DNA from: an uncultured Candidatus Melainabacteria bacterium
GTDB lineage: Bacteria > Cyanobacteriota > Vampirovibrionia > Gastranaerophilales > Gastranaerophilaceae
Length of the DNA stretch: 64,000 bases
Assembly (NCBI GenBank): GCA_934717745.1
Contig: CAKUZB010000005.1
Location: 68,760-132,759, forward strand
Direction: 5' to 3'
In this document: positions 26,361 through 34,843 of the stretch, in pieces
How the letters are laid out: each line of letters starts with the position of its first letter
How positions within the stretch are numbered: the first letter of the stretch is position 1
Translations under genes and position numbers: made by a program
Notes under the pieces: model-generated
Told to the model about the DNA's origin: nothing
Databases searched by the model: none
The model's input: only the letters and a program-made list of their open reading frames with translations

Positions 26361-27794
26361 TTAGTAATCATTAATTGTGTAATCACGTTCACGCAAGATT
26401 GATTTTGTTCTGATATATGGAACGGGTTTATAATCTTGTTGAATTATTTTTGATGACGGAATTACTTCTGTTTCTGCATTCTTTACTTCTTTTTCTTTTA
26501 TTTTTTCTTTTCTTGAAGTTTTTTGAGGTTGTTTTTTTGCCTGTTCTTTTATTTGAACTTTTTCTGTATCTTGTTTTTTAACTTCAACAGCATTTTTTTC
26601 CTGTTTTATTTGAGGTTTTTGTTTTTCATTTTTCACTTGAACATTTTTATCAGGAATAACAACAAACTCCGAATCCTGCATTATAAGTTTTTGTTTTTCC
26701 TCTTGTAATTGCAATTTTGCACGCATTTTTGCTTGTCGTCTTGCTTCTTTTAACTGTGCTTTTTGCTTTTGTTTTTCGTATTTTAATTTTTGTTTTTCTT
26801 TTTGTAACTCAAATTTTGCTTGTTCATAATCTTGAATTTGCTTAATCTTTTCATCGGTAGATAAAGCATTTTCACGTGCTTCTAAAACTTTTTGTTGTTC
26901 AACTTTGTCAGAAATATTATTTCTTAAACCAGACCATTTTGCTTTGCCTTTTCTTGTAAGTTTTACTGTTTCTGTCGCAACAGTTTGACCTGCATGAATA
27001 GATTGTTTTTTAATATATCTTGCACTTCTAACACCACCACGTTTGCTATCAACTTTAATTTTATCAATAGAAACATAATTTGGTTTAACAATTTCCGGAT
27101 GAAGATTCAAATCTTGATATGGCGACATATTCAACAATGCAAGTTGAGTTTCTTGAACAACCTGCGGTGATAAAAATTTTGTAGAATATTTTTGAACTTT
27201 TTCTAACTGTTCACTTGTATCACCCATAGTTGCAGTAAGCATTCTACTTTCACGAGAACTAATTAATTTTTGATAATTATGTTGCCATAATGTAGTTTGA
27301 TTATTTGAATCAACCAATACAATTTGTGTTGAAAGTCTATACGCAGGGTCAATTACAGTAGCACCGGGAATATTCAAGGCGTCCCAAAGCGTACGTCTTG
27401 TAATATAACCTTGTGCGTCCATATTGCAATTAATCATCAAAACTTGCTTTGTGCCAAATTTTGAGGCTAATTTTTGCACCGTTGCATAATTTACAACATA
27501 ACTTTTTTGATAATCAGTTATAAGTTTTTGAACTTCTTTTTTCAATCTGTAATTTTCCGGTCGCTCAAGATAAGTTTTGAGTCTATTAATTGAAACAGCA
27601 GACATATCAGGGTGATGATTATAATAATTAATAATGTCTGTACCAATTAAACTTGCTGATTTTTGGAAAATTATGTCATTTTTTGAATCTAAAAATAAAT
27701 CATTTGGAATAACCAAAAAATTAAATTTCGCAGCATAGCAATTTGCTGTCGTCATTAAAAATACGAATAAAATAAATCCAAAAAATTTTTTCAT
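26361..27794 (-). CDS. Exported Lys/Gln-rich coiled-coil protein
   Basis: 477 residues. Signal peptide through about residue 22 (MKKFFGFILFVFLMTTANCY, then AAKF). Residues 25-210 form an alpha/beta domain with a strand-turn pattern (KFNFLVIPNDLFLD; TKQVLMINCNMDAQGYI; STQIVLVDSNNQTTLWQHNY) like periplasmic NTD or CsgG/penicillin-binding-protein-activator folds. Residues 290-370 are a Lys/Gln/Glu-rich coiled coil, and the tail is Lys/Gln-rich and disordered. Its function is unknown. TATAAT with an extended TG ends 6 nt before the ATG. Confidence 0.78.
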   Translation of the reverse strand: MKKFFGFILFVFLMTTANCYAAKFNFLVIPNDLFLDSKNDIIFQKSASLIGTDIINYYNHHPDMSAVSINRLKTYLERPENYRLKKEVQKLITDYQKSYVVNYATVQKLASKFGTKQVLMINCNMDAQGYITRRTLWDALNIPGATVIDPAYRLSTQIVLVDSNNQTTLWQHNYQKLISSRESRMLTATMGDTSEQLEKVQKYSTKFLSPQVVQETQLALLNMSPYQDLNLHPEIVKPNYVSIDKIKVDSKRGGVRSARYIKKQSIHAGQTVATETVKLTRKGKAKWSGLRNNISDKVEQQKVLEARENALSTDEKIKQIQDYEQAKFELQKEKQKLKYEKQKQKAQLKEARRQAKMRAKLQLQEEKQKLIMQDSEFVVIPDKNVQVKNEKQKPQIKQEKNAVEVKKQDTEKVQIKEQAKKQPQKTSRKEKIKEKEVKNAETEVIPSSKIIQQDYKPVPYIRTKSILRERDYTINDY

Positions 27795-27800
27795 GCTAGA

Positions 27801-27806
27801 ATTATA
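27801..27806 (-). promoter_or_regulatory. -10 element 6 nt upstream of the 477-residue gene
   Basis: Extended -10 TGTTATAAT on the minus strand; six bases separate it from the ATG at 27794. Confidence 0.65.
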
Positions 27807-27851
27807 ACATATTCTTTAAGTTAGTGCGAATTATTAAAAAGGAGTTAACAA

Positions 27852-28238
27852 ATGGATTACAACAAACTAATGGAAATGGCTAAAAAAGCCAGTGAAAACT
27901 CATATTCACCATACTCAAATTTTCCGGTAGGGGCTTGCGTTTTGACAGAAAGCGGTAAAACTTTCATCGGAACAAATGTTGAAAATTCTTCATTTGGTGC
28001 AACAATTTGTGCAGAACGTAGTGCAATTGTAAACGCAATTGTAAACGGCGAAAGAAAACTTACAGCCGTTGCGATTTACGGTCCAAAAATGAAACGTTGT
28101 GCTCCATGTGGTATTTGCAGACAAGTAATCAATGATTTTAAATCAGACAAAGGTGTAGATATTATCCTTGAAGATGATAATGGTGAAATTGAAGTTCACA
28201 CAATTGATGAATTACTACCTTTAGGTTTCGATTTATAA
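27852..28238 (+). CDS. cdd: Cytidine deaminase
   Basis: 128 residues, the size of tetrameric cytidine deaminases. Deaminates cytidine and deoxycytidine in pyrimidine salvage. The substrate loop YSPYSNFPVGACVLTESGK (about 18-36) is followed by the zinc site: CAERSAIVNAI with the catalytic Glu, and CAPCGICRQVI with the two other Cys ligands. SD AAAGGAG. It lies 57 bp from the divergent start of the 477-residue gene. Confidence 0.96.
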   Translation: MDYNKLMEMAKKASENSYSPYSNFPVGACVLTESGKTFIGTNVENSSFGATICAERSAIVNAIVNGERKLTAVAIYGPKMKRCAPCGICRQVINDFKSDKGVDIILEDDNGEIEVHTIDELLPLGFDL

Positions 28239-28240
28239 TA

Positions 28241-28246
28241 TATAAT
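28241..28246 (+). promoter_or_regulatory. -10 element 6 nt upstream of the 85-residue gene
   Basis: TATAAT immediately after the cdd stop; the gap to the ATG at 28253 is 6 nt. Confidence 0.6.
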
Positions 28247-28252
28247 ATTGAT

Positions 28253-28510
28253 ATGTTCATTTTCGAATTTATAAAAAAATATTGGTACAAAACTTATCGA
28301 GAACCTAAAATTCTTGAAGAAGAAAAATGTATCAAACAGTATGATGCAACAAATGATTCTCCGGATTTTCTTGAGGATTATGAAACTTGTGAGCATGTTT
28401 TTATGCCAATTGATAGTACCGGCGAGGTTTTGGCCTGTACAAAATGTGGAGTTTTGGCAAACAAAGAAGATGTTTGTAAAGATAACTTCTTTGAAAGAAA
28501 AGAAATTTAA
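28253..28510 (+). CDS. Small zinc-ribbon-like protein
   Basis: 85 residues. A short aromatic/basic N-terminal helix (MFIFEFIKKYWYKTY) is followed by an acidic linker and then a Cys-His ribbon: CEHVFMPIDSTGEVLACTKCG. One more Cys (DVC) follows near the end. With C, H, C and C available it could bind one zinc. No SD; leaderless start predicted. It sits between cdd and a secreted protein gene, each with its own -10 element. Confidence 0.72.
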   Translation: MFIFEFIKKYWYKTYREPKILEEEKCIKQYDATNDSPDFLEDYETCEHVFMPIDSTGEVLACTKCGVLANKEDVCKDNFFERKEI

Positions 28511-28520
28511 AAAAATATAT

Positions 28521-28526
28521 TATAAT
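28521..28526 (+). promoter_or_regulatory. -10 element 6 nt upstream of the 398-residue gene
   Basis: TATAAT with a 6-nt gap to the first ATG of an ATGATG pair at 28533. Confidence 0.62.
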
Positions 28527-28532
28527 TAAATT

Positions 28533-29729
28533 ATGATGAAAAAAATTTTATTTGTATTTATATTTATTTTTGCAATACAGAACACTTGTTTTGCAACTAC
28601 ACCGGTAGATTTCATATACATAAACGGTTCAAACAATAATAATGAAAAAATGCACCAATGGTTTTTAAAAGGCATTAAAAAATTTCACCCTGTATTGAAA
28701 AAACAAATTGAAAAAGATGCTTATGTAAAAAATCATTTTCTAAAAAATGGCGAATATTTTATTGAAGAAAAGCCGTCTAATTTCTTTTGGGGATACAAAA
28801 GCCAAGAAGATTTGATGTTTATGCAAGAAAAAGTTGACCTTTTGCGTGCAACAAGTCCGACTGTCGCATTCGTTGTACGTAATACAATTGCAAACATAAT
28901 GCACGACGCAATTTGGGTTCAAAAAACTCATAACATGATTCCAATTTTGCAAGATTTAGATAAACAAATTAAAAATGATATAAAACAAGGTAAAAAGGTT
29001 GTCTTACTTGGTTATTCAGCAGGTTCATTTATTACAGTTGAATACCTCATAAATAAAATACCATATATTAACCTCAATGAATATTTTGAAAAAGAATCTC
29101 TGGATAATGATTTAAAAAAGATGATATTAGAAAACCCCAGAAAAGACACTTGTTTAATGGCTTTTGTTGGTTCAAATTTAACAAATGCAACACCTTTGGG
29201 CAAAATTGTAATTAACAAAAATAAAACAGAATTTAAAGAAGCATATATAAATATGGATTCTTTTACTGATAAATATTGTATTCCTGACGATACCGTTATT
29301 GGTGTAATAAATTACGCAAGTCCAATACCACTATTTTACTCAGATATAAGTGATAAAAATTTGGGAACTTTCAAATATAACCACTTAATGTACAACTACT
29401 TGATTGAACATGATTTTTTCTTCTTGACTGTAAATTTTGCAGATGACCCTTTAGGATTTCCAAACGGTGTAAACTATACAAACAGTGAAATCAAAAAAAT
29501 TACAAATATGGAATTTGAAAAAGAGTTAGGATTTTTCTATGATTATTCAAGAAAATCAAGCATGCGAACATTTGTGGGTGCTCATACATCATATTGGAGT
29601 GCAAGAAAAAGGTTTTCAAAAGCGATAATTCAAGCCTATGCAGAAGGTAGAAAATTCCAATATGATGAAGAATTTCAAGAAAAAGCAAAAAATTCTATCT
29701 TAAATCCAAAGAAAACTCATAGAAACTAA
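28533..29729 (+). CDS. Exported alpha/beta-hydrolase-like protein
   Basis: 398 residues. Signal peptide (MMKKILFVFIFIFAIQNTCF, cleaved near ATTP). An early strand VDFIYINGSNNNNEKM resembles the oxyanion loop. VVLLGYSAGSFITVEYLI near residue 160 contains the nucleophile elbow GYSAGS. A late GAHTSYWSAR holds a candidate catalytic His. This makes a periplasmic lipase or esterase likely, though the full catalytic triad is inferred. The start is predicted leaderless; the first ATG fits the 6-nt rule best. Confidence 0.8.
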   Translation: MMKKILFVFIFIFAIQNTCFATTPVDFIYINGSNNNNEKMHQWFLKGIKKFHPVLKKQIEKDAYVKNHFLKNGEYFIEEKPSNFFWGYKSQEDLMFMQEKVDLLRATSPTVAFVVRNTIANIMHDAIWVQKTHNMIPILQDLDKQIKNDIKQGKKVVLLGYSAGSFITVEYLINKIPYINLNEYFEKESLDNDLKKMILENPRKDTCLMAFVGSNLTNATPLGKIVINKNKTEFKEAYINMDSFTDKYCIPDDTVIGVINYASPIPLFYSDISDKNLGTFKYNHLMYNYLIEHDFFFLTVNFADDPLGFPNGVNYTNSEIKKITNMEFEKELGFFYDYSRKSSMRTFVGAHTSYWSARKRFSKAIIQAYAEGRKFQYDEEFQEKAKNSILNPKKTHRN

Positions 29730-29748
29730 AAATATAAAAACAAATTAA

Positions 29749-29773
29749 AAAGCGGAGTAACCAACTCCGCTTT
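29749..29773. terminator. Bidirectional terminator
   Basis: A perfect 10-bp stem AAAGCGGAGT/ACTCCGCTTT with loop AACCA, A- and T-flanked, between the 398-residue gene and the convergent 51-residue gene. Confidence 0.92.
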
Positions 29774-29880
29774 AAATAAAAACTCTCAACTATCTTAACT
29801 AACTATCTCATATCTCTTAATATAACGCATACAGCCCATTCTACACATATCTCACTACACTGCATGCTTTTCTGGTTTGT
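29774..29880 (-). other. 3' untranslated region of the 51-residue gene
   Basis: 107 bp between the stop and terminator, G/T-rich on the transcribed strand (GTGTAGTGAGATATGTG). No frame or stable hairpin seen. Confidence 0.4.
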
Positions 29881-30036
29881 CTATTTAACCGCAACCAATT
29901 TTTGTTGAATGCCTTGTTCAGCGTTCATCATTCTTGCACTTGCCATAGCCATTGATCTACGTTTTTTAGCACCTCTTAAAATGAATTCTACGCCGTTATA
30001 AATATTGTTTGTTGGTTCTTCGATTTTTCTTAACAT
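29881..30036 (-). CDS. 51-residue protein under a sigma-28-like promoter
   Basis: A short frame starting MLRKIEEPTNNIYNGVEF and ending AEQGIQQKLVAVK, with a basic centre (GAKKRRSMAMASARMM). AAGGGAT lies 7-8 nt before the ATG. The complete transcription unit is visible: sigma-28-like promoter, 43-nt leader, coding region and terminator. No motif is recognised. The amphipathic basic helix and FliA-type control suggest a regulator, chaperone or export cargo connected with motility; this is inference. Confidence 0.72.
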   Translation of the reverse strand: MLRKIEEPTNNIYNGVEFILRGAKKRRSMAMASARMMNAEQGIQQKLVAVK

Positions 30037-30085
30037 ATACACATCCCTTTCAGTTGATTATTTACTGATTTAACTTACATACTCT

Positions 30086-30113
30086 ATATCGACACCCCTA
30101 AATCGAAACTTTA
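30086..30113 (-). promoter_or_regulatory. Sigma-28-like promoter of the 51-residue gene
   Basis: On the minus strand TAAAGTTT, 12-bp spacer, GTCGATAT. The -35 half is a perfect consensus. TGTAACAAAA lies about 33 bp further up, one helical turn more distant than in the 19446 and 63959 promoters. Confidence 0.75.
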
Positions 30114-30225
30114 GGATTTTGAGTAATTTGTTTACATTTTGTTACAAACTTTATTTGTAACATTAATAAATAAACAAATGACAAATCGTTTTTAGCAAGT
30201 TATTATTGAATTAAAGGATATAAAA

Positions 30226-30675
30226 ATGACTGAAATTATAAATAATAAAATTATAGATTTTAATGAAGACATTGGTGCGGCTCTTTTAAGAACAATTATG
30301 TTGGCAAAAACCGCTGTTCCATATTCACATAAAAGAGTTGCAGATAATTTTGTTGTAATAAAAAGAATGTATAAATTCCACACAGTTAGAGCCTCTGTTG
30401 CTATCATGGAATATGAATTATTGAAAAAATACAACATGCAACCGCTTGAATATACAACAATCAACAAAGCAAACGACGAATTAGAATTTTTAAAAAATGC
30501 TTCTATTTCAAATGATTTTGCACAAAAGCAAGATGCAGATAAAATTTTAGTTATTCGTGCAAAAGAACTTAAAAACATCACTGCTAGTGCTTATTCAAAC
30601 ATTCCAAATGAAATGTATAATGGCTACAAAGCAATCGAAAAATACTTTGAAGAAATTACAAAATTTTATAAGTAA
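30226..30675 (+). CDS. Unknown helical protein leading the proline operon
   Basis: 149 residues, all helical, no signal or membrane segment. A conserved-looking core is AKTAVPYSHKRVADNFVVIK with RASVAIMEYELLKK. It starts after AAAGGATATAAAA and ends 6 bp before proB, so it is co-transcribed with proB-proA-tyrA. Size and position near a biosynthetic operon do not identify it. RNA polymerase omega was considered and not supported. Confidence 0.7.
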   Translation: MTEIINNKIIDFNEDIGAALLRTIMLAKTAVPYSHKRVADNFVVIKRMYKFHTVRASVAIMEYELLKKYNMQPLEYTTINKANDELEFLKNASISNDFAQKQDADKILVIRAKELKNITASAYSNIPNEMYNGYKAIEKYFEEITKFYK

Positions 30676-30681
30676 GGTTTT

Positions 30682-31824
30682 ATGGACAGAAAAGAATTTA
30701 TAAATGCCAAAAGAATTGTAATTAAACTTGGCACAAATGTTTTACGTAACGAAGAAGGAGAAGCCTCTCTACCTCGCTTATACTCTTATATTGAAGATAT
30801 TTCAAGACTTGTAGGACAAGGAAAAGAAATTATTCTTGTAACTTCCGGTGCAGTTGGATTAGGAAGAAAAAAACTTGGTGTCGAAAAATCTGATGACCTT
30901 ATTCTAAAACAAGCATGTGCTGCGATTGGTCAATCAAAATTAATGTCAATTTATGAAAACGGTTTTGATGCTTATGGAATTAAAATTGCACAAATTCTTT
31001 TAATTGAAGATGATTTCGCTCAACGAAAGAGATATTTAAGTTTAAGAAACACTTTAAACAGATTACTGGAACTTAACGTTGTTCCTGTTATTAATCAAAA
31101 TGACACAGTTTCAACATTAGAACTTGAAACGGTATACAAAGATGCTCAAGTTTGTTTTTCAGATAATGACAAACTTTCAGCACTTGTAGCAAGTGAGTTA
31201 GATGCTGATTTGTTAATAATTTTATCAGACGTAAACGGTTTATACGACAGTAATCCAAAAATAAATCCAAACGCAAAAATTATAAAAGAAGTCCCTGAAA
31301 TCACAGATGATATTATGAATCTTGCATCAGGAGTTTCAGACGGTGGCAGAGGCGGAATGAAAACAAAACTTGAAGCCTCAAGACTTGTAACCCGTTTTGG
31401 AGGAAAAGTTCTTATTGCAAACGGCAAAATTCCACATGTAATTAAAGAAATATTTAACGAAGTCGAATTAGGAACAATGTTTTTACCAACAGACGAAAGC
31501 CTTTCCGGTAAAAAACGTTGGATTGGTTATGCAACAAACATTATCGGAAAAATTGTTGTAAACAATGGTGCTAAAAAGGCTATTTTAGAAAAAGAATCAA
31601 GCCTTTTGCCTATCGGTGTTATTGAAATCATAAATGAATTTAAAAAGGGCGAAGTTATTTCAATTCTTGACGAAAACAAAGAAGAAATTGCCCGTGGCAT
31701 TACAAATTATAATTCCGAAGCGTGTAAACAAATTATGGGACATCACTCTGATGAAATTTTAAATATTTTGGGCTACAAAAATTACGATGAACTTATTGTC
31801 CGTGATAACATTACAACTTTATAG
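30682..31824 (+). CDS. proB: Glutamate 5-kinase
   Basis: Phosphorylates glutamate as the first step of proline synthesis. 380 residues: the amino-acid-kinase domain (KRIVIKLGTNVLRNEEGEA; LVTSGAVGLGRKKLG; VPVINQNDTVS; FSDNDKLSALVASELDADLL), then a C-terminal PUA domain from about residue 280. GGRGGMKTKLEASRLV is the Mg-ATP site. The long, PUA-containing form is usually proline-inhibited. SD AAGG. It lies 9 bp from proA. Confidence 0.96.
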   Translation: MDRKEFINAKRIVIKLGTNVLRNEEGEASLPRLYSYIEDISRLVGQGKEIILVTSGAVGLGRKKLGVEKSDDLILKQACAAIGQSKLMSIYENGFDAYGIKIAQILLIEDDFAQRKRYLSLRNTLNRLLELNVVPVINQNDTVSTLELETVYKDAQVCFSDNDKLSALVASELDADLLIILSDVNGLYDSNPKINPNAKIIKEVPEITDDIMNLASGVSDGGRGGMKTKLEASRLVTRFGGKVLIANGKIPHVIKEIFNEVELGTMFLPTDESLSGKKRWIGYATNIIGKIVVNNGAKKAILEKESSLLPIGVIEIINEFKKGEVISILDENKEEIARGITNYNSEACKQIMGHHSDEILNILGYKNYDELIVRDNITTL

Positions 31825-31833
31825 GATAGAAAA

Positions 31834-33066
31834 ATGAATTTTGAAGAAATTGCAAAAAATGCCAAAAACGCAAGTCTTGAAATGGCTGATATTACAACAG
31901 AAATTAAAAATGACGCTCTTTTAAAAATTGCAGAAAATCTTGAAAAATCTTCTCAGGAAATTTTTTCTGCGAACAAAATTGACCTTGAAGAAGCAAAAGA
32001 TAAAATTTCTCCATCTGTTTTCAATAGATTAAAACTTGATGAAAACAAACTTAGAGATATGATTCAAGGTATAAAAGATGTTGTAAAATTGCCGGAACCA
32101 ATCGGCAAAACTCTTTTAAAACGCCAACTTGACGAAAATTTAGTTTTACACAAAATTTCTTGCCCAATCGGTGTTATCGGAATTATTTTTGAGGCAAGAC
32201 CTGACGTTATTGCACAAATTTCTTCACTTGCAATAAAATCGTCAAATGCGGTAATTTTAAAGGGCGGTAAGGAATCAATTAACACAAATAAAACAATTTT
32301 ATCAATAATCAATAATACATTAAAAACAATTGAAAATTTCCCTAAAAATGTTTTGCAACAAGTTTTTTCACATGAAGATGTGGCTCAAATGCTTGAATGT
32401 GATAAATATATAGATTTAATTATCCCAAGAGGCGGTAATAAATTAGTAAAATTCATTAAAGAAAATACAAAAATTCCTGTTTTAGGTCATGCAGACGGAA
32501 TTTGCCATATTTTTGTTGATAAAACAGCAGATTTCAACAAAGCAGTAAAAATAATTATCGACTCTAAAACCCAATATCCATCTGCTTGTAATGCGGTTGA
32601 AACTTTATTAATTCATAAGGATTTTGCAAAAAAAGAAGAATTATTAAAAGAACTGGAAAATGCTGAAATTACACTTGTTTCAAATCCTGAAACCTGGGCT
32701 TTTGAACACAGTGATAAAACTCTTGCATACAAAACCGTTGAAAATCTTGAAGAAGCGATAAATCATATAAACACATACGGCTCTGGTCATACTGATTGTA
32801 TTATTACCGAAAACCTTGAAAACGCTGAAAAATTTATGCAAAAAGTTGATTCCGCAGGAGTTTATTATAACGCATCAACTCGTTTTGCAGATGGGTTTAG
32901 ATACGGCTTTGGGGCAGAAGTTGGTATTTCTACAAACAAAACTCATGCCAGAGGACCTGTAGGACTTGAAGGTTTAACAATATATAAATATAAATTAATT
33001 GGCAACGGACATATTGTAAAAGATTACGTTGAGGGCAAAAAACATTTTAACCATAAGGATTTATAA
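31834..33066 (+). CDS. proA: Glutamate-5-semialdehyde dehydrogenase (gamma-glutamyl phosphate reductase)
   Basis: Reduces gamma-glutamyl phosphate with NADPH to glutamate semialdehyde. 410 residues of the aldehyde dehydrogenase fold: PIGVIGIIFEARPDVIAQIS for substrate entry, LKGGKESINTN near the cofactor, and the catalytic Cys in YPSACNAVETLLIH. HTDCIITE and GVYYNASTRFADGFRYGFGA are late family segments. It ends in a TAA directly followed by the tyrA ATG. Confidence 0.97.
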   Translation: MNFEEIAKNAKNASLEMADITTEIKNDALLKIAENLEKSSQEIFSANKIDLEEAKDKISPSVFNRLKLDENKLRDMIQGIKDVVKLPEPIGKTLLKRQLDENLVLHKISCPIGVIGIIFEARPDVIAQISSLAIKSSNAVILKGGKESINTNKTILSIINNTLKTIENFPKNVLQQVFSHEDVAQMLECDKYIDLIIPRGGNKLVKFIKENTKIPVLGHADGICHIFVDKTADFNKAVKIIIDSKTQYPSACNAVETLLIHKDFAKKEELLKELENAEITLVSNPETWAFEHSDKTLAYKTVENLEEAINHINTYGSGHTDCIITENLENAEKFMQKVDSAGVYYNASTRFADGFRYGFGAEVGISTNKTHARGPVGLEGLTIYKYKLIGNGHIVKDYVEGKKHFNHKDL

Positions 33067-33837
33067 ATGAAAATTGGTGTTGTAGGATTAGGATTAATAG
33101 GTGGGTCTATATTTAAGGCTTTGAGCGAATTTCACGAAGTTATCGGAATTTCTCATTCGCAAAAAAATTCTCAAGAAAACATTACTGATGACCTAAATGC
33201 ACTAAAAGATTGCGAAATTGTTTTTGTTGCAACACACATGAATAAAACTATAAAAATTCTTGATGAATTAAATGAAATTTTAGACGAAAACACAGTTGTT
33301 GCAGATGTTTGCTCACTAAAAGAATTTGTTTGCAAAAAAGAATATAATTTTAATTTTGTTCCAACTCACCCAATGGCAGGTACTGAAAATACCGGATTTA
33401 AACACTCTTTCAAAGAACTTTTTCAAGGTGCAAAATGGGTTATTTGCAAAAAAAATTGTCCGGAAAATTTGAAAAAAGTTATTCAACAAATGGGAGCAAA
33501 AATAATTTTTGCAACACCTAAAGAACACGATGAAGCGGTTGCATTTATTTCGCATATGCCAATGGTCTTATCTCAGGCACTTTTTAAATCCGTACAAGGA
33601 AACAAATTGGCTCTACATCTTGCATCAAGCGGATTTAGAGATATGACAAGACTCGCTCTTTCAAGTGAAGAAATGGCTGAAGATATGGTTAATATGAATT
33701 ATAAAAACATTCAAAATGCCATTTTAAAACTTTATGCCTCTGTTGGCGACTTAATCAAAGAAGATTATAGAAACGAAATTTGTGATATAAAGCAAGAACG
33801 ATTAAAAATGTATAAAGACGGTAAAAATATTTTATAA
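33067..33837 (+). CDS. tyrA: Prephenate/arogenate dehydrogenase
   Basis: 256 residues. The Rossmann motif GVVGLGLIGGSIFKAL at the N-terminus binds NAD(P)+. THPMAGTENTGF contains the catalytic His region, and ISHMPMVLSQAL with LASSGFRDMTRLA belong to the helical dimerisation domain. It makes hydroxyphenylpyruvate or tyrosine for aromatic synthesis. There is no SD or gap after proA, so translation is probably coupled. Cyanobacterial relatives use arogenate; which substrate is used here cannot be read from sequence. Confidence 0.93.
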   Translation: MKIGVVGLGLIGGSIFKALSEFHEVIGISHSQKNSQENITDDLNALKDCEIVFVATHMNKTIKILDELNEILDENTVVADVCSLKEFVCKKEYNFNFVPTHPMAGTENTGFKHSFKELFQGAKWVICKKNCPENLKKVIQQMGAKIIFATPKEHDEAVAFISHMPMVLSQALFKSVQGNKLALHLASSGFRDMTRLALSSEEMAEDMVNMNYKNIQNAILKLYASVGDLIKEDYRNEICDIKQERLKMYKDGKNIL

Positions 33838-33876
33838 AAAAGGGTAAATGTATTTTTATTTTCTGCATATAATTTT

Positions 33877-34452
33877 TTAACTAAAAATGCCATGCATAAA
33901 CTGTTTTACTATTTCATTAATACTTTCTTGCGTTTTTAAAATAATGCAAGTATTAACAAGCCCAATAAAAGTCCATGCCAGTCTTTTTTCAGAACCTTTC
34001 ATATTCCAATGAATTCTTGCCATAGATTTAAACATCTTTTCAATAATTTGATATTGAATACTTTTAAATTCTGAGGCAATCTTACTAAGTGTAGTTCCGT
34101 CTGGGGCAAATGTAGCACAGAGAACCATTTTATAAAATTTTTCGTTCTCTTTTGCAAATTTCAAATAAGTCTGTGCAACGTTTGTAAGAGTTAAAATAAC
34201 GTCTTTTTCATATATTTTTGGGTGGGGTATATAGTGAGCGTTTATTTCTAATAAATCGTTCAACTTTTTGTAATTTACAGATAACAATTCTTTTAAAACG
34301 CCCTCTTTATTTCCAAAATAATAGTACAAAGTAGGCTTTGTAATCCCTGCCTTTTCGCATAAAGTTTGCACACCTACAGCGTCATAACCCTTTTTTGAAA
34401 ACAAATCAAGAGCAATATTCAAAATTTTATTTTTATTACAATGATTATCCAT
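33877..34452 (-). CDS. TetR/AcrR-family transcriptional regulator
   Basis: 191 residues. The N-terminal HTH (ILNIALDLFSKKGYDAVGVQ, then LCEKAGITKPTLYYYFGNKE) is classical TetR. The ligand domain is helical and not classifiable. A palindrome sits between the ATG and the divergent gene, overlapping the regulator's own -10, so it is probably self-repressed and may also control the small Cys-rich gene at 34588 and the linked CoA-disulfide reductase. TATACT ends 6 nt before the ATG. Confidence 0.92.
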   Translation of the reverse strand: MDNHCNKNKILNIALDLFSKKGYDAVGVQTLCEKAGITKPTLYYYFGNKEGVLKELLSVNYKKLNDLLEINAHYIPHPKIYEKDVILTLTNVAQTYLKFAKENEKFYKMVLCATFAPDGTTLSKIASEFKSIQYQIIEKMFKSMARIHWNMKGSEKRLAWTFIGLVNTCIILKTQESINEIVKQFMHGIFS

Positions 34453-34458
34453 AACAAG

Positions 34459-34478
34459 AGTATATACCGAACGGTATA
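34459..34478. promoter_or_regulatory. TetR-type operator overlapping the -10 of the regulator
   Basis: The 16-bp palindrome TATACCG-AA-CGGTATA at 34463-34478 overlaps the -10 TATACT (34459-34464, minus strand) lying 6 nt before the regulator's ATG. The centre and arm length match TetR-family operators. Confidence 0.8.
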
Positions 34479-34587
34479 CAAAGTCAAGAAAAAAATCAAT
34501 TATTTAGAGGATAACTTCTTTTCATTTCTTTTTTAGAATAAGTGTGTGGAAAAATAATCAGGAAAGATTATTTTGGGGAGAATGGAT

Positions 34588-34842
34588 ATGGCTATTAGTA
34601 TCAAAATTGTAAATGAGTATGTTGATGAAGAATTTGAACCACAAAATAATGGTGAAATTTCTGAATCTATCACACAAAATTGGACAGAACAAGCATTAGA
34701 ATGCTACCAATTAGGTTGCGATTGCTCAAAATGTTCAATTTCAAAGGGAAAATATTCTTTTGTTTGCCAAATGCCAAAAGTTGTAAAAATTCTTTTGAAA
34801 ATGGGTAAACCAAATTCTAATATTAAATTAGCACAAGCATAA
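34588..34842 (+). CDS. Small cysteine-rich protein next to a TetR operator
   Basis: 84 residues from the ATG at 34588, which has GGGGAG 7 nt upstream; the longer TTG frame adds five residues. Cysteines are grouped as CYQLGCDCSKCSISKG with a further Cys 10 residues later, giving four close cysteines that might bind a metal or cluster. The C-terminal VCQMPKVVKILLKMGKP is basic. It is divergent from the TetR gene across the operator, and converges on the CoA-disulfide reductase gene 2 bp away. Confidence 0.72.
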   Translation: MAISIKIVNEYVDEEFEPQNNGEISESITQNWTEQALECYQLGCDCSKCSISKGKYSFVCQMPKVVKILLKMGKPNSNIKLAQA

Positions 34843-34843
34843 T

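Noticed and set aside
30226..30675. RNA polymerase omega subunit
   Set aside because: Size is similar, but the RPB6/omega core motifs are not present.
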